64,000 nt of DNA, taken from assembly GCA_963808165.1 (NCBI GenBank), contig CAWEET010000001.1, positions 62,001 to 126,000 of the forward strand, in the 5' to 3' direction. The notes below the pieces were generated by a model, which searched no databases, was not told where the DNA came from, and saw nothing but the letters and a program-made list of their open reading frames with translations. The stretch's first letter is position 1. The number at the start of each line of letters is the position of its first letter. The DNA is from Thiosocius sp963808165 (GTDB lineage: Bacteria > Pseudomonadota > Gammaproteobacteria > Chromatiales > Chromatiaceae). The position numbers were made by a program, and so were the translations under genes. Positions 46,721-54,756 of the stretch are shown here, one piece after another.

Positions 46721-47575
46721 ATGAGCCCTGCTCCGATGCCGGCCAGCGCCGGACAACTCCAAAGCAGCCAGGGTTGGCGGGCGGCCCTGACGCTGGGTTT
46801 CCGGGCGACCGAGCGGCGTACCGTGCTGGCACAGCGTAAGCGTCTCGGGCCACTCGCGGTGCAAAGGCCGTTCTATCCCGAGGGCGATATCTGCCACGTG
46901 TACCTCTTGCATCCCCCCGGTGGCGTTGTCGGTGGCGACAGTCTGGAGATCGACGTGACCCTTGGGCCGTCTGCCCAGGCGTTGCTGACGACGCCGGGCG
47001 CAAGCAAGTTTTACCGCAGCGCGGGCGAGCGCGCGCGACAGACGCAGCGACTCGTGGTCGAGTCGGGCGCTACGCTGGAATGGCTGCCGCAGGAGAACAT
47101 TTTCTTTCCCGGTGCCGAGGTTACGCTGCAGACCCGGGTCGAGCTGCGCGGCGACGCCCGTTTGGCGCTTTGGGAAATCCATTGTCTCGGCCGTCCGGCG
47201 ATCGCCGAGGGGTTCGACCGCGGGCTTGTCGACAGTCGCCTGTCCATCCTGCGTGATGCGACGCCGCTGTTGCTCGAACGCCTGCGGGTCGAGCCGGATG
47301 GCCGGCATCGTGGCGCGTTGTTGGCCGGTCGGCCGGTCTCGGGTACGCTAATCATCAGCCATGCCGCAGACGGTGATTTGGCCGCCTGCCGGCAGCTGCT
47401 GGCGCGTGGTGAAACCGACTGCAGCGGCGCCACGCTGATCGACGACCTGCTCGTGCTGCGTTTCCTCGGCGACTCGACCGAGCGCGCGCGCCGCCTGTTC
47501 ACCGAAGTCTGGCAGACGGTGCGACCGGAGACGCTAGGGCGGTCGCCCGGTGTGCCACGTATCTGGGCCACTTAG
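46721..47575 (+). CDS. ureD: Urease accessory protein UreD (UreH)
   Basis: 284 residues from the ATG at 46721; the frame is open from 46589 but its first 44 residues are Cys/Arg-rich noise. GWRAALTLGFRATERRTVLAQRKRLGPLAVQRPFYPEG, HPPGGVVGGDSLEIDV and TTPGASKFYRSAGERARQ are the conserved UreD segments; it ends PRIWAT. It builds the UreD-UreF-UreG complex that loads nickel into the apoenzyme. The stop TAG (47573-47575) is made by the first bases of an inverted-repeat element. Confidence 0.94.
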   Translation: MSPAPMPASAGQLQSSQGWRAALTLGFRATERRTVLAQRKRLGPLAVQRPFYPEGDICHVYLLHPPGGVVGGDSLEIDVTLGPSAQALLTTPGASKFYRSAGERARQTQRLVVESGATLEWLPQENIFFPGAEVTLQTRVELRGDARLALWEIHCLGRPAIAEGFDRGLVDSRLSILRDATPLLLERLRVEPDGRHRGALLAGRPVSGTLIISHAADGDLAACRQLLARGETDCSGATLIDDLLVLRFLGDSTERARRLFTEVWQTVRPETLGRSPGVPRIWAT

Positions 47576-47844
47576 GGCCTGTTAACACGATGCGGATAAC
47601 CATCGACAGTGTCCCGTTTTTGGCAGGACCAGGCGCAGTCAGCGCTGTGTACCTGCGGTACATGAGCGAAACTGCAACGCCGGCCTGTGGAAAATGGGAC
47701 CTGTCGCTGCGGGTTGGTCCTCGAATCGGGCCGTGCAGCGTTGCACCTCGCTTATTTGGAATAAGCAAACTGCGCTCTGCGCGCCTTGCTTGGCCTGATT
47801 TGAGGACCAATGCCGGGCATCCGCATCGTGTTAACAGGTCCTAA
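47572..47844 (+). repeat. MITE-like inverted-repeat element, copy B (intact)
   Basis: 273 bp with terminal repeats of 26 bp, 25 identical: left TTAGGGCCTGTTAACACGAT..., right its complement ending ...GTTAACAGGTCCTAA. The outer TA on each side may be the target duplication, as in IS5- or IS630-type elements. Inside are nested hairpins: TTGGTCCTCGAATC with GATTTGAGGACCAA, and CTTATT-TGG-AATAAG. No transposase. An open frame begins with the ATGCGG of the left end (MRITIDSVPFLAGPGAVSAV) and is partly conserved in the other copies. It separates ureD from ureA. Confidence 0.88.
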
Positions 47845-47861
47845 CCAAAAGGCAGATCGAC

Positions 47862-48164
47862 ATGGAGCTCACCCCGAGAGAAAAAGACAAACTGCTGCTG
47901 TTCACTGCGGCACTGCTCGCCGAGCGGCGCAAGGACCGCGGCCTGAAACTCAACTATCCCGAGGCGGTGGCGTACATCAGCGGAGCGATCATGGAGGGCG
48001 CACGCGATGGTCGCAGCGTCGCCGATCTGATGGACCACGGGCGCACCCTGCTGAGCTGCGATGATGTCATGGAGGGCGTCGCCGAGATGATTCCCGAGGT
48101 GCAGGTCGAGGCGACTTTCCCCGATGGCACCAAACTGGTCACGGTGCACGACCCCATTGTGTAA
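47862..48164 (+). CDS. ureA: Urease gamma subunit
   Basis: 100 residues, the standard size. MELTPREKDKLLLFTAALLAERRKDRGLKLNYPEAVAYIS is invariant family sequence; GRTLLSCDDVMEGVAEMIPEVQVEATFPDGTKLVTVHDPI completes it. Small structural subunit of the (alpha beta gamma)3 urease. It starts 17 bp after the repeat element, and is separated from ureB by an unusual 245-bp spacer. Confidence 0.97.
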   Translation: MELTPREKDKLLLFTAALLAERRKDRGLKLNYPEAVAYISGAIMEGARDGRSVADLMDHGRTLLSCDDVMEGVAEMIPEVQVEATFPDGTKLVTVHDPIV

Positions 48165-48192
48165 GCTGGTGCATCTGCTTATTGGCACCAGC
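48165..48192 (+). promoter_or_regulatory. Hairpin directly after ureA
   Basis: GCTGGTGC (48165-48172) and GCACCAGC (48185-48192), a perfect 8-bp stem with a 12-nt loop starting at the base after the ureA stop. There is no T-run, so it is more likely an mRNA-processing or protection structure than a terminator. Confidence 0.5.
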
Positions 48193-48377
48193 GCCAGAAT
48201 GATCGATACAGGTGGCGGCGCGGTTTTGCTCCCGGGTGGTTGGTCAGTCTGCGGCGTCACCGTTGGCGGGTATCGCCGGTGCCTGCCGGCCCGGTGCACA
48301 GCTTTGGGGGAGCCTACGAAGCGTAACGAGGGTTCGTTGCAGCGCTGGGTGATGGATTCCATGGTGAACGATGCAGA

Positions 48378-48396
48378 CGCCTGTCACTGACAGGCG
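48378..48396. promoter_or_regulatory. Perfect palindrome upstream of ureB
   Basis: CGCCTGTCA-C-TGACAGGCG, two 9-bp arms around a single base, ending 13 bp before the ureB start and just before its GAGGAG ribosome site. It could be a regulator site or a hairpin affecting ureB translation. The rest of the 245-bp ureA-ureB spacer shows nothing else recognisable. Confidence 0.5.
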
Positions 48397-48409
48397 CGAG
48401 GAGAGCGTG

Positions 48410-48730
48410 ATGATTCCAGGTGAGGTGATTGCCGCCGAGGGCGATATCGAACTCAACGCCGGCCGCAAAACCGTGCGGCTGTCGGTGGCCAACACCGGCG
48501 ACCGGCCGATCCAGGTCGGGTCGCACTACCATTTCTACGAAACCAACCAGGCATTGGATTTCGCACGCGAGCAGGCGCGCGGCTTCCGTCTCAATATCGC
48601 TGCCGGTACTGCGGTGCGGTTCGAGCCCGGCCAGACCCGCGAGGTGGAGCTGGTCGCCTATGCCGGTGACCGCCACGTATATGGTTTCCGCGGTCACGTG
48701 ATGGGGCCGCTCGACAGAGGCAGGAACTGA
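48410..48730 (+). CDS. ureB: Urease beta subunit
   Basis: 106 residues from the ATG at 48410 behind GAGGAGAGCG; the frame extends upstream to 48371 but MIPGEVIAAEGDIELNAGR is the conserved start. VANTGDRPIQVGSHYHFYETNQAL and AVRFEPGQTREVELVAYAGDRHVYGF are typical. Structural subunit; its TGA shares one base with the ureC ATG, so ureB and ureC are coupled. Confidence 0.97.
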   Translation: MIPGEVIAAEGDIELNAGRKTVRLSVANTGDRPIQVGSHYHFYETNQALDFAREQARGFRLNIAAGTAVRFEPGQTREVELVAYAGDRHVYGFRGHVMGPLDRGRN

Positions 48731-50433
48731 TGGCAAAGATCGGCCGGCAGGCCTATGCGGAAATGTACGGACCGACTGTGGGCGATCGCGTTCGGCTGGC
48801 CGACAGCGAGCTTTTCATACAGGTCGAGGAGGATCGCACCAGCTATGGCGACGAGGTAAAGTTTGGCGGCGGCAAGGTCATCCGCGACGGTATGGGACAG
48901 AGCCAGCAGCCGGCCAGCCAGGTGGTGGACGTGGTCATCACCAACGCATTGATCCTTGATCACTGGGGGGTGGTCAAGGCCGATGTCGGCATCAAGAATG
49001 GTCGCATCTGCGGCATCGGCAAGGCCGGTAACCCGGACATCCAGGACGCGATCGATATCGTCATCGGCCCCGGGACCGAGGCGATTGCCGGTGAAGGCCA
49101 GATACTGACTGCCGGCGGAATCGATTCGCATATCCATTTCATCTGTCCGCAACAGGTCGATGAGGCGCTGATGTCCGGCGTGACGACCATGCTGGGCGGG
49201 GGAACCGGGCCAGCCACCGGCACCAATGCCACAACCTGTACCCCGGGCCCGTGGAACATCCAACGCATGCTGCAGGCGGCGGATGCCCTGCCGGTCAATC
49301 TCGGCTTCCTGGGCAAGGGCAATGCTTCGCGGCCCGGCCCACTGTCCGAGCAGATCGCCGCCGGTGCGATCGGCCTGAAACTGCATGAAGATTGGGGCAC
49401 CACCCCCGCGGCGATCGACAACTGTCTCACTGTGGCAGAGAATTTTGACGTGCAAGTGGCAATCCACACCGACACCCTGAACGAATCCGGCTTCGTCGAG
49501 GACACCCTGGCCGCGATTGCCGGCCGCACCATCCACACCTATCACACCGAAGGCGCCGGTGGTGGGCACGCGCCTGACATCATTAAAGCGGCCGGCTACA
49601 ACAACATCCTTCCATCATCGACCAACCCGACCCGGCCGTACACCATCAATACGGTCGACGAGCACCTCGATATGCTGATGGTCTGCCACCACCTCTCACC
49701 GTCGATACCCGAGGATGTTGCCTTCGCCGAGTCTCGGATCCGGCGCGAGACGATCGCTGCTGAGGACATCCTGCACGACTTGGGCGCCTTCTCGATGATC
49801 GCCTCGGATTCGCAGGCAATGGGCCGTGTCGGCGAAGTCATCACACGCACCTGGCAGACCGCGCACAAGATGAAAGTGCAACGTGGCAGCCTGGCCGGTG
49901 ACCCGGCGGCGCACGACAATCTGCGCGCCCGCCGTTACATCGCCAAGTACACCATCAACCCCGCGCTTGCCCATGGTATTGCGCACGAGGTGGGATCGGT
50001 CGAAGTGGGCAAACTGGCCGACCTGGTGCTATGGAAGCCGGCCTTCTTCGGTGCCAAGCCGAGTCTGGTGGTCAAGGCCGGCATGATCGTCGCGGCCCCG
50101 ATGGGCGACCCGAATGCCTCCATCCCGACGCCCCAGCCGGTGCACTATCGTCCGATGTTCGGCGCAATGGGCGGCGCGCGGCATGCGACCCGCATGACCT
50201 TCCTTTCGCAGACCGCCTACGAGGCTGATGTGCATCGTCACCTCGGGCTCGAATCGCTGGTCGGCATCGTGCGTGATTGTCGCGGAGTGAAAAAGGCCGA
50301 CATGGTGTTGAATGACTGGCAGCCGAACATCGAGGTCGATCCACAGACCTACGAGGTGCGCGCCGACGGCGAGCTGCTGACCTGCGAGCCGGCAGAGGTG
50401 CTGCCGATGGCGCAGCGCTACTTCCTGTTCTGA
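48730..50433 (+). CDS. ureC: Urease alpha (catalytic) subunit
   Basis: 567 residues, full length. It hydrolyses urea to ammonia and carbamate. Nickel ligands: the HIHFICPQQ pair, carbamylated Lys217 in IGLKLHEDWG, His residues in AIHTDTLNESGF and TYHTEGAGGGHAPDI, and a late Asp. The mobile flap MVCHHLSPSIPEDVAFAESRIR is intact. Start MAKIGRQAYAEMYGPTVGDRVRL and end MAQRYFLF are canonical. Nickel is inserted by UreD/E/F/G encoded around it. Confidence 0.98.
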   Translation: MAKIGRQAYAEMYGPTVGDRVRLADSELFIQVEEDRTSYGDEVKFGGGKVIRDGMGQSQQPASQVVDVVITNALILDHWGVVKADVGIKNGRICGIGKAGNPDIQDAIDIVIGPGTEAIAGEGQILTAGGIDSHIHFICPQQVDEALMSGVTTMLGGGTGPATGTNATTCTPGPWNIQRMLQAADALPVNLGFLGKGNASRPGPLSEQIAAGAIGLKLHEDWGTTPAAIDNCLTVAENFDVQVAIHTDTLNESGFVEDTLAAIAGRTIHTYHTEGAGGGHAPDIIKAAGYNNILPSSTNPTRPYTINTVDEHLDMLMVCHHLSPSIPEDVAFAESRIRRETIAAEDILHDLGAFSMIASDSQAMGRVGEVITRTWQTAHKMKVQRGSLAGDPAAHDNLRARRYIAKYTINPALAHGIAHEVGSVEVGKLADLVLWKPAFFGAKPSLVVKAGMIVAAPMGDPNASIPTPQPVHYRPMFGAMGGARHATRMTFLSQTAYEADVHRHLGLESLVGIVRDCRGVKKADMVLNDWQPNIEVDPQTYEVRADGELLTCEPAEVLPMAQRYFLF

Positions 50434-50446
50434 GCGGCGACCCGGC

Positions 50447-50935
50447 ATGCTCGAACTCGATCGCCGTCTCACCCGGGGTGAGCCCGTTGTCACACTCACC
50501 CTGCCCCTTGAAAAGCGCCTGCGCAGCCGCTTGCGCGTCGCATTGGATGACGGCCGGCCGGCCGGTGTGTTTCTCGAGCGCGGTCAGGTGTTGCGCGACG
50601 GCGACCTGCTCGGTAGTGCCGATGGAGCCATCGTCCGGGTCAGGGCGGCCGAAGAACCGGTCTCCGAGGTCAGTTGCGCCGACCCGCTCCTGCTGGCACG
50701 TGCCTGCTATCACCTGGGCAACCGACATGTGCCTCTGCAGATCGGCCCGGCGAATCTGCGCTACCAGCATGATCATGTACTCGACGACATGCTGCGTGGC
50801 CTGGGTCTCCAGCCCGTCAGCGCGCGGGCACCGTTCGAGCCCGAGCCCGGCGCCTATGGAGGGAGTTCACATGGCCATGCGCATCATCACGGGCCGACGG
50901 GTAGCGGAGAAGCACCGGACGGTTATGTCCGCTGA
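50447..50935 (+). CDS. ureE: Urease accessory protein UreE (nickel metallochaperone)
   Basis: 162 residues. The N-terminal beta domain (LTLPLEKRLRSRLRVALDDGR, GVFLERGQVLRDGD) is followed by a metal-binding domain with ACYHLGNRHVPLQIG (conserved NRH) and YQHDHVLDDMLRGLG, and a His-rich tail HGHAHHHG for nickel storage. Delivers nickel to UreG. It overlaps ureF by 11 bp. Confidence 0.95.
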   Translation: MLELDRRLTRGEPVVTLTLPLEKRLRSRLRVALDDGRPAGVFLERGQVLRDGDLLGSADGAIVRVRAAEEPVSEVSCADPLLLARACYHLGNRHVPLQIGPANLRYQHDHVLDDMLRGLGLQPVSARAPFEPEPGAYGGSSHGHAHHHGPTGSGEAPDGYVR

Positions 50936-51617
50936 GCGGACCGATACGCCGCCGCTCGGCCGTCTGCGGCTGATGCAATTGGTCAGCCCGTCCCTGCCGA
51001 TCGGCGCCTTCACCTATTCGCAGGGCCTGGAATGGGCCGTCGAGGCTGGCTGGGTGCACGACATAGACAGTCTCGAGGACTGGCTTGCCGGCCTGATAGA
51101 CGACACACTGACCCGGCTCGAGTTGCCGATACTGCACCGTCTTTACCAAGCCTGCGAGCGTTCCGCCCCCGATGCGATAGATCATTGGGGCCGGCAGCTG
51201 ATCGCGAGCCGCGAGACGCGCGAGCTGCGCGCCGAGGAACACCACCGGGCACGTGCGCTGATCACGCTGCTGTCCGACCTGGGAGTGGAGCGTGCCGCGG
51301 AATGGCGCGGCCCACTGGGCCACTGCCAGGCCGCGCCCTTTGCGCTGGGCGCGTTGCACTGGCAGGTGGGGATAGTGGATTGCGCCCTGGGTTACGCCTG
51401 GGGCTGGTTGGAAAGCCAGGTCGCCGCAGCCATCAAGCTGGTCCCGCTGGGTCAGACCGCCGGCCAGCGAGTCGAACTGGCCCTTGCCGGGAAACTGCCC
51501 GAGGCGGTCGGCAGGGGCCTGGCCCTGGCGGACGACGACATAGGCGCGGGGGCCCCGGCGCTCGCGATCGCCAGCGCCTGCCACGAGACGCAATACACCC
51601 GGCTGTTCCGTTCGTGA
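50925..51617 (+). CDS. ureF: Urease accessory protein UreF
   Basis: 230 residues from the ATG at 50925; the longer frame from 50478 is the ureE shadow. LMQLVSPSLPIGAFTYSQGLEWAVEAGWV is the conserved start; LIASRETRELRAEEHHRARAL and AASIKLVPLGQT-like AAAIKLVPLGQTAGQR follow. All-helical GTPase regulator that gates UreG within the UreDFG complex. Overlaps ureE; a 250-bp spacer precedes ureG, with no gene seen in it. Confidence 0.94.
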   Translation: MSAERTDTPPLGRLRLMQLVSPSLPIGAFTYSQGLEWAVEAGWVHDIDSLEDWLAGLIDDTLTRLELPILHRLYQACERSAPDAIDHWGRQLIASRETRELRAEEHHRARALITLLSDLGVERAAEWRGPLGHCQAAPFALGALHWQVGIVDCALGYAWGWLESQVAAAIKLVPLGQTAGQRVELALAGKLPEAVGRGLALADDDIGAGAPALAIASACHETQYTRLFRS

Positions 51618-51867
51618 ACCCCGGAATAAGCGGAAATGGACAGCCCTGATGGCACTTGCCGCATGGCCTACCAGGCTGCGAGGCGTTCGATAGAGGGTTC
51701 CTGCCGCGCTGATGCGGCCGGAGGTCTCGACCGTTTTGTTCAAGGCGCCCCGGCGGCACGAATGTGCGGTGGCGCAGGCGCGCAAGCTGGTCGCGATACG
51801 GGACTGGGCCGGTGCTGTTCGGGTCAATGGGTGAAGGTGCAGAAATTATCATGCAGAGGCAGCTTAT

Positions 51868-52494
<627 letters not shown>

Positions 52495-52862
52495 TCGGCG
52501 ACTGTGCTACCGGGTAGCGTGCTGCGCGATGCCCCGAAGCGGTCGGCCGCCCTGTCGGCGAAGGCCGGTCGCAGCCGCGGCGTGCCGGATGCGTTCAGCG
52601 GGTGGCCGATGCCGAAGCACCAGGCGCCTGATCGTCCCGGATACTGGTGCAACACGCAGGCTGGTGCCACGGCACCCGTTATCGGGGTCAAAGGCTTGTA
52701 TCGTGCATAACCTCAAGGCCATCACCTGGCAGTCGATAATCTACTTGGTCGGGTGATCAGGTCGTTGGACGCTAGCGCACCCGGGCTCCAGACGGCATCT
52801 TTTACTCTGCGGCGAGTCATAACACCTGCCCCTGCAACACTGGCGGCGATGGATCCCTGATT
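52495..52862. other. 368-bp gap after ureG
   Basis: Frames here are short and Arg/Ala-rich with no motif. GGCTGGTGCCACGGCACC near 52660 could form a weak hairpin, but no T-run follows. No repeat copy or RNA gene recognised. Presumably holds the promoter of the following SLC13 permease gene. Confidence 0.4.
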
Positions 52863-54650
52863 TTGGACGTGCTCAATTCACTTGGCTGGGACGGCTGGTT
52901 CAGTCTGGGCGTGGTGCTGGCCAGTTTCGCGGTGTTTGCCCTTACGCGCATCGCTCCCGATATGGTCACCACGGCCGCGCTGACGCTGTTGCTCGTGACC
53001 GGCATCTTGACGCCTGCCGAAGGACTTGCCGGGTTTGCCAACGAGGGCATGCTGACCGTGGCGGTCCTGTATGTGGTCGTCACCGGCCTGACCGAGACAG
53101 GCGCCGTGGCTTGGATCAGCCAGACCCTGCTGGGGCAGCCACGCTCGGCGGGACATGCCCGGCTAAGGCTGATGATGCCGGTCGCTGCGATGAGCGCGTT
53201 CATGAATAACACCCCGGTGGTGGCGGTCTTCATCCCGGCCATCCAGGACTGGGCCAAGCGCCATCGCCTCGAGCTGTCTCGCCTGATGATCCCACTCAGT
53301 TACGCAAGCATCGCTGGCGGCACCTGTACCCTGATCGGGACCAGCACCAATCTGGTGGTGAACGGGCTCTACACCAGCCGAACTGAGCAGCCGGGATTCG
53401 GCTTTTTCGAACTCGCCTGGATCGGATTGCCGGTGGTGGTAGTGGTCTTCCTGTTCCTGCTCACCGCGGGCCACTGGCTGCTGCCCAAACGTACCTCGGC
53501 AGCCGCCAGCAACCAGGATGTCCGCCAGTACACGGCGGAGATGATGGTCCCTTCCGACAGCCCGTTGGTTGGTAAGAGCATTGAGGAAGCCGGTCTGCGC
53601 CAGTTGCCCGGGCTGTTTCTGATCGAAATCGATCGCTCAGGGCGGTTCATCCCCGCGGTTTCTTCCTCGGAGGTGTTGGAGGGCGACGACAGGTTGGTGT
53701 TCGCCGGCATCCTCGACTCCGTGCTGGAACTCCAGCGGACCCGCGGTCTGTTGCCGGCCACTGACCAGGTGTTCAAATTGAGCGGCCCGCGCCACGGGCG
53801 CTGTTTCGTGGAGGCCGTGCTGTCCGATACCTGTCCACTGGTGGGCATGAGCGTCAGGGAAGGCCGCTTCCGCACCCGATACAACGCGGTGATCATCGCG
53901 CTGAATCGAAACGGCAGGCGCGTCAAGCGCAAGATCGGCGATGTTGAACTGCGTGCAGGAGACACCCTGCTGCTCGAGTGCCGACCCTCCTTCGTCGAGC
54001 AACAGCGGAACTCGCGGGATTTTCTGCTGGTCAGCCAGCTTGGGGACAGTCATCCGCTGAATCAGGACAGGGCGCTGACCGCGTTGATGATCGTGGTCGG
54101 CATGGTCGCTGTCGTCAGCATGGGTCTGTTCAGCATGTTGCAGGCGGCGCTGCTCGCCGCCGGCCTGATGATCCTCACCCGATGCACGGATGGCGCGACC
54201 GCCCGACGTGCACCGGATTGGCAGGTGCTGGTCGTCATTGCGACCTCGTTCGGGATCGGGGCTGCGCTGGAAAAGACCGGCGCGGCATCCTTCCTCGCCG
54301 GCGGCCTGATCGGGCTGGCAGAGAGCGACCCCGGGCTCGCCCTGACGCTGGTTTTTCTGGCCACGTCGCTTCTGACCTCATTCGCCACCAACAATGTCGC
54401 CGCCGTACTGATGTTTCCGATCTGCCTGCAGACCGCGGCTTCTTTGGGGGTCAGCGTCGAACCCTTCCTGATCACTCTGATGGTCGCGGCATCGACCAGC
54501 TTTGCGACGCCGATCGGATATCAGACCAACCTGATGGTATTAAACGTCGGCGGCTATCGTTTCTCGGATTTCCTTCGGGTGGGTTTGCCGCTCACCCTGC
54601 TGGTGTGGATCGTTTCCGTGTGGATAGTCCCCCGGGTATGGGGCTTCTGA
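52863..54650 (+). CDS. SLC13-family (DASS) permease with two RCK_C/TrkA-C domains
   Basis: 595 residues from TTG 52863 (no ATG nearby fits). Transmembrane halves (about 1-205 and 400-595) carry the paired DASS motifs MNNTPVVAVFIPAI / GTCTLIGTSTNLVVNGL and FATNNVAAVLMFPI / FATPIGYQTNLMVLNVGGY. Between them are two TrkA-C-like domains (about 215-290 and 305-375; DSPLVGKSIEEAGLRQL, TCPLVGMSVREGRFR). Such proteins move dicarboxylates or sulfate with sodium; the substrate is not resolved. Monocistronic by context. Confidence 0.87.
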   Translation: MDVLNSLGWDGWFSLGVVLASFAVFALTRIAPDMVTTAALTLLLVTGILTPAEGLAGFANEGMLTVAVLYVVVTGLTETGAVAWISQTLLGQPRSAGHARLRLMMPVAAMSAFMNNTPVVAVFIPAIQDWAKRHRLELSRLMIPLSYASIAGGTCTLIGTSTNLVVNGLYTSRTEQPGFGFFELAWIGLPVVVVVFLFLLTAGHWLLPKRTSAAASNQDVRQYTAEMMVPSDSPLVGKSIEEAGLRQLPGLFLIEIDRSGRFIPAVSSSEVLEGDDRLVFAGILDSVLELQRTRGLLPATDQVFKLSGPRHGRCFVEAVLSDTCPLVGMSVREGRFRTRYNAVIIALNRNGRRVKRKIGDVELRAGDTLLLECRPSFVEQQRNSRDFLLVSQLGDSHPLNQDRALTALMIVVGMVAVVSMGLFSMLQAALLAAGLMILTRCTDGATARRAPDWQVLVVIATSFGIGAALEKTGAASFLAGGLIGLAESDPGLALTLVFLATSLLTSFATNNVAAVLMFPICLQTAASLGVSVEPFLITLMVAASTSFATPIGYQTNLMVLNVGGYRFSDFLRVGLPLTLLVWIVSVWIVPRVWGF

Positions 54651-54756
54651 CGCCGGCCAACACAGCGTTCGGGGTCGAACGTCCGGCGGCCCGGGGCACG
54701 GCGATTCTGCGACTATCGGCGGGCCATCGAAACCGGGGCGCTGTTAGAATCCGCCA

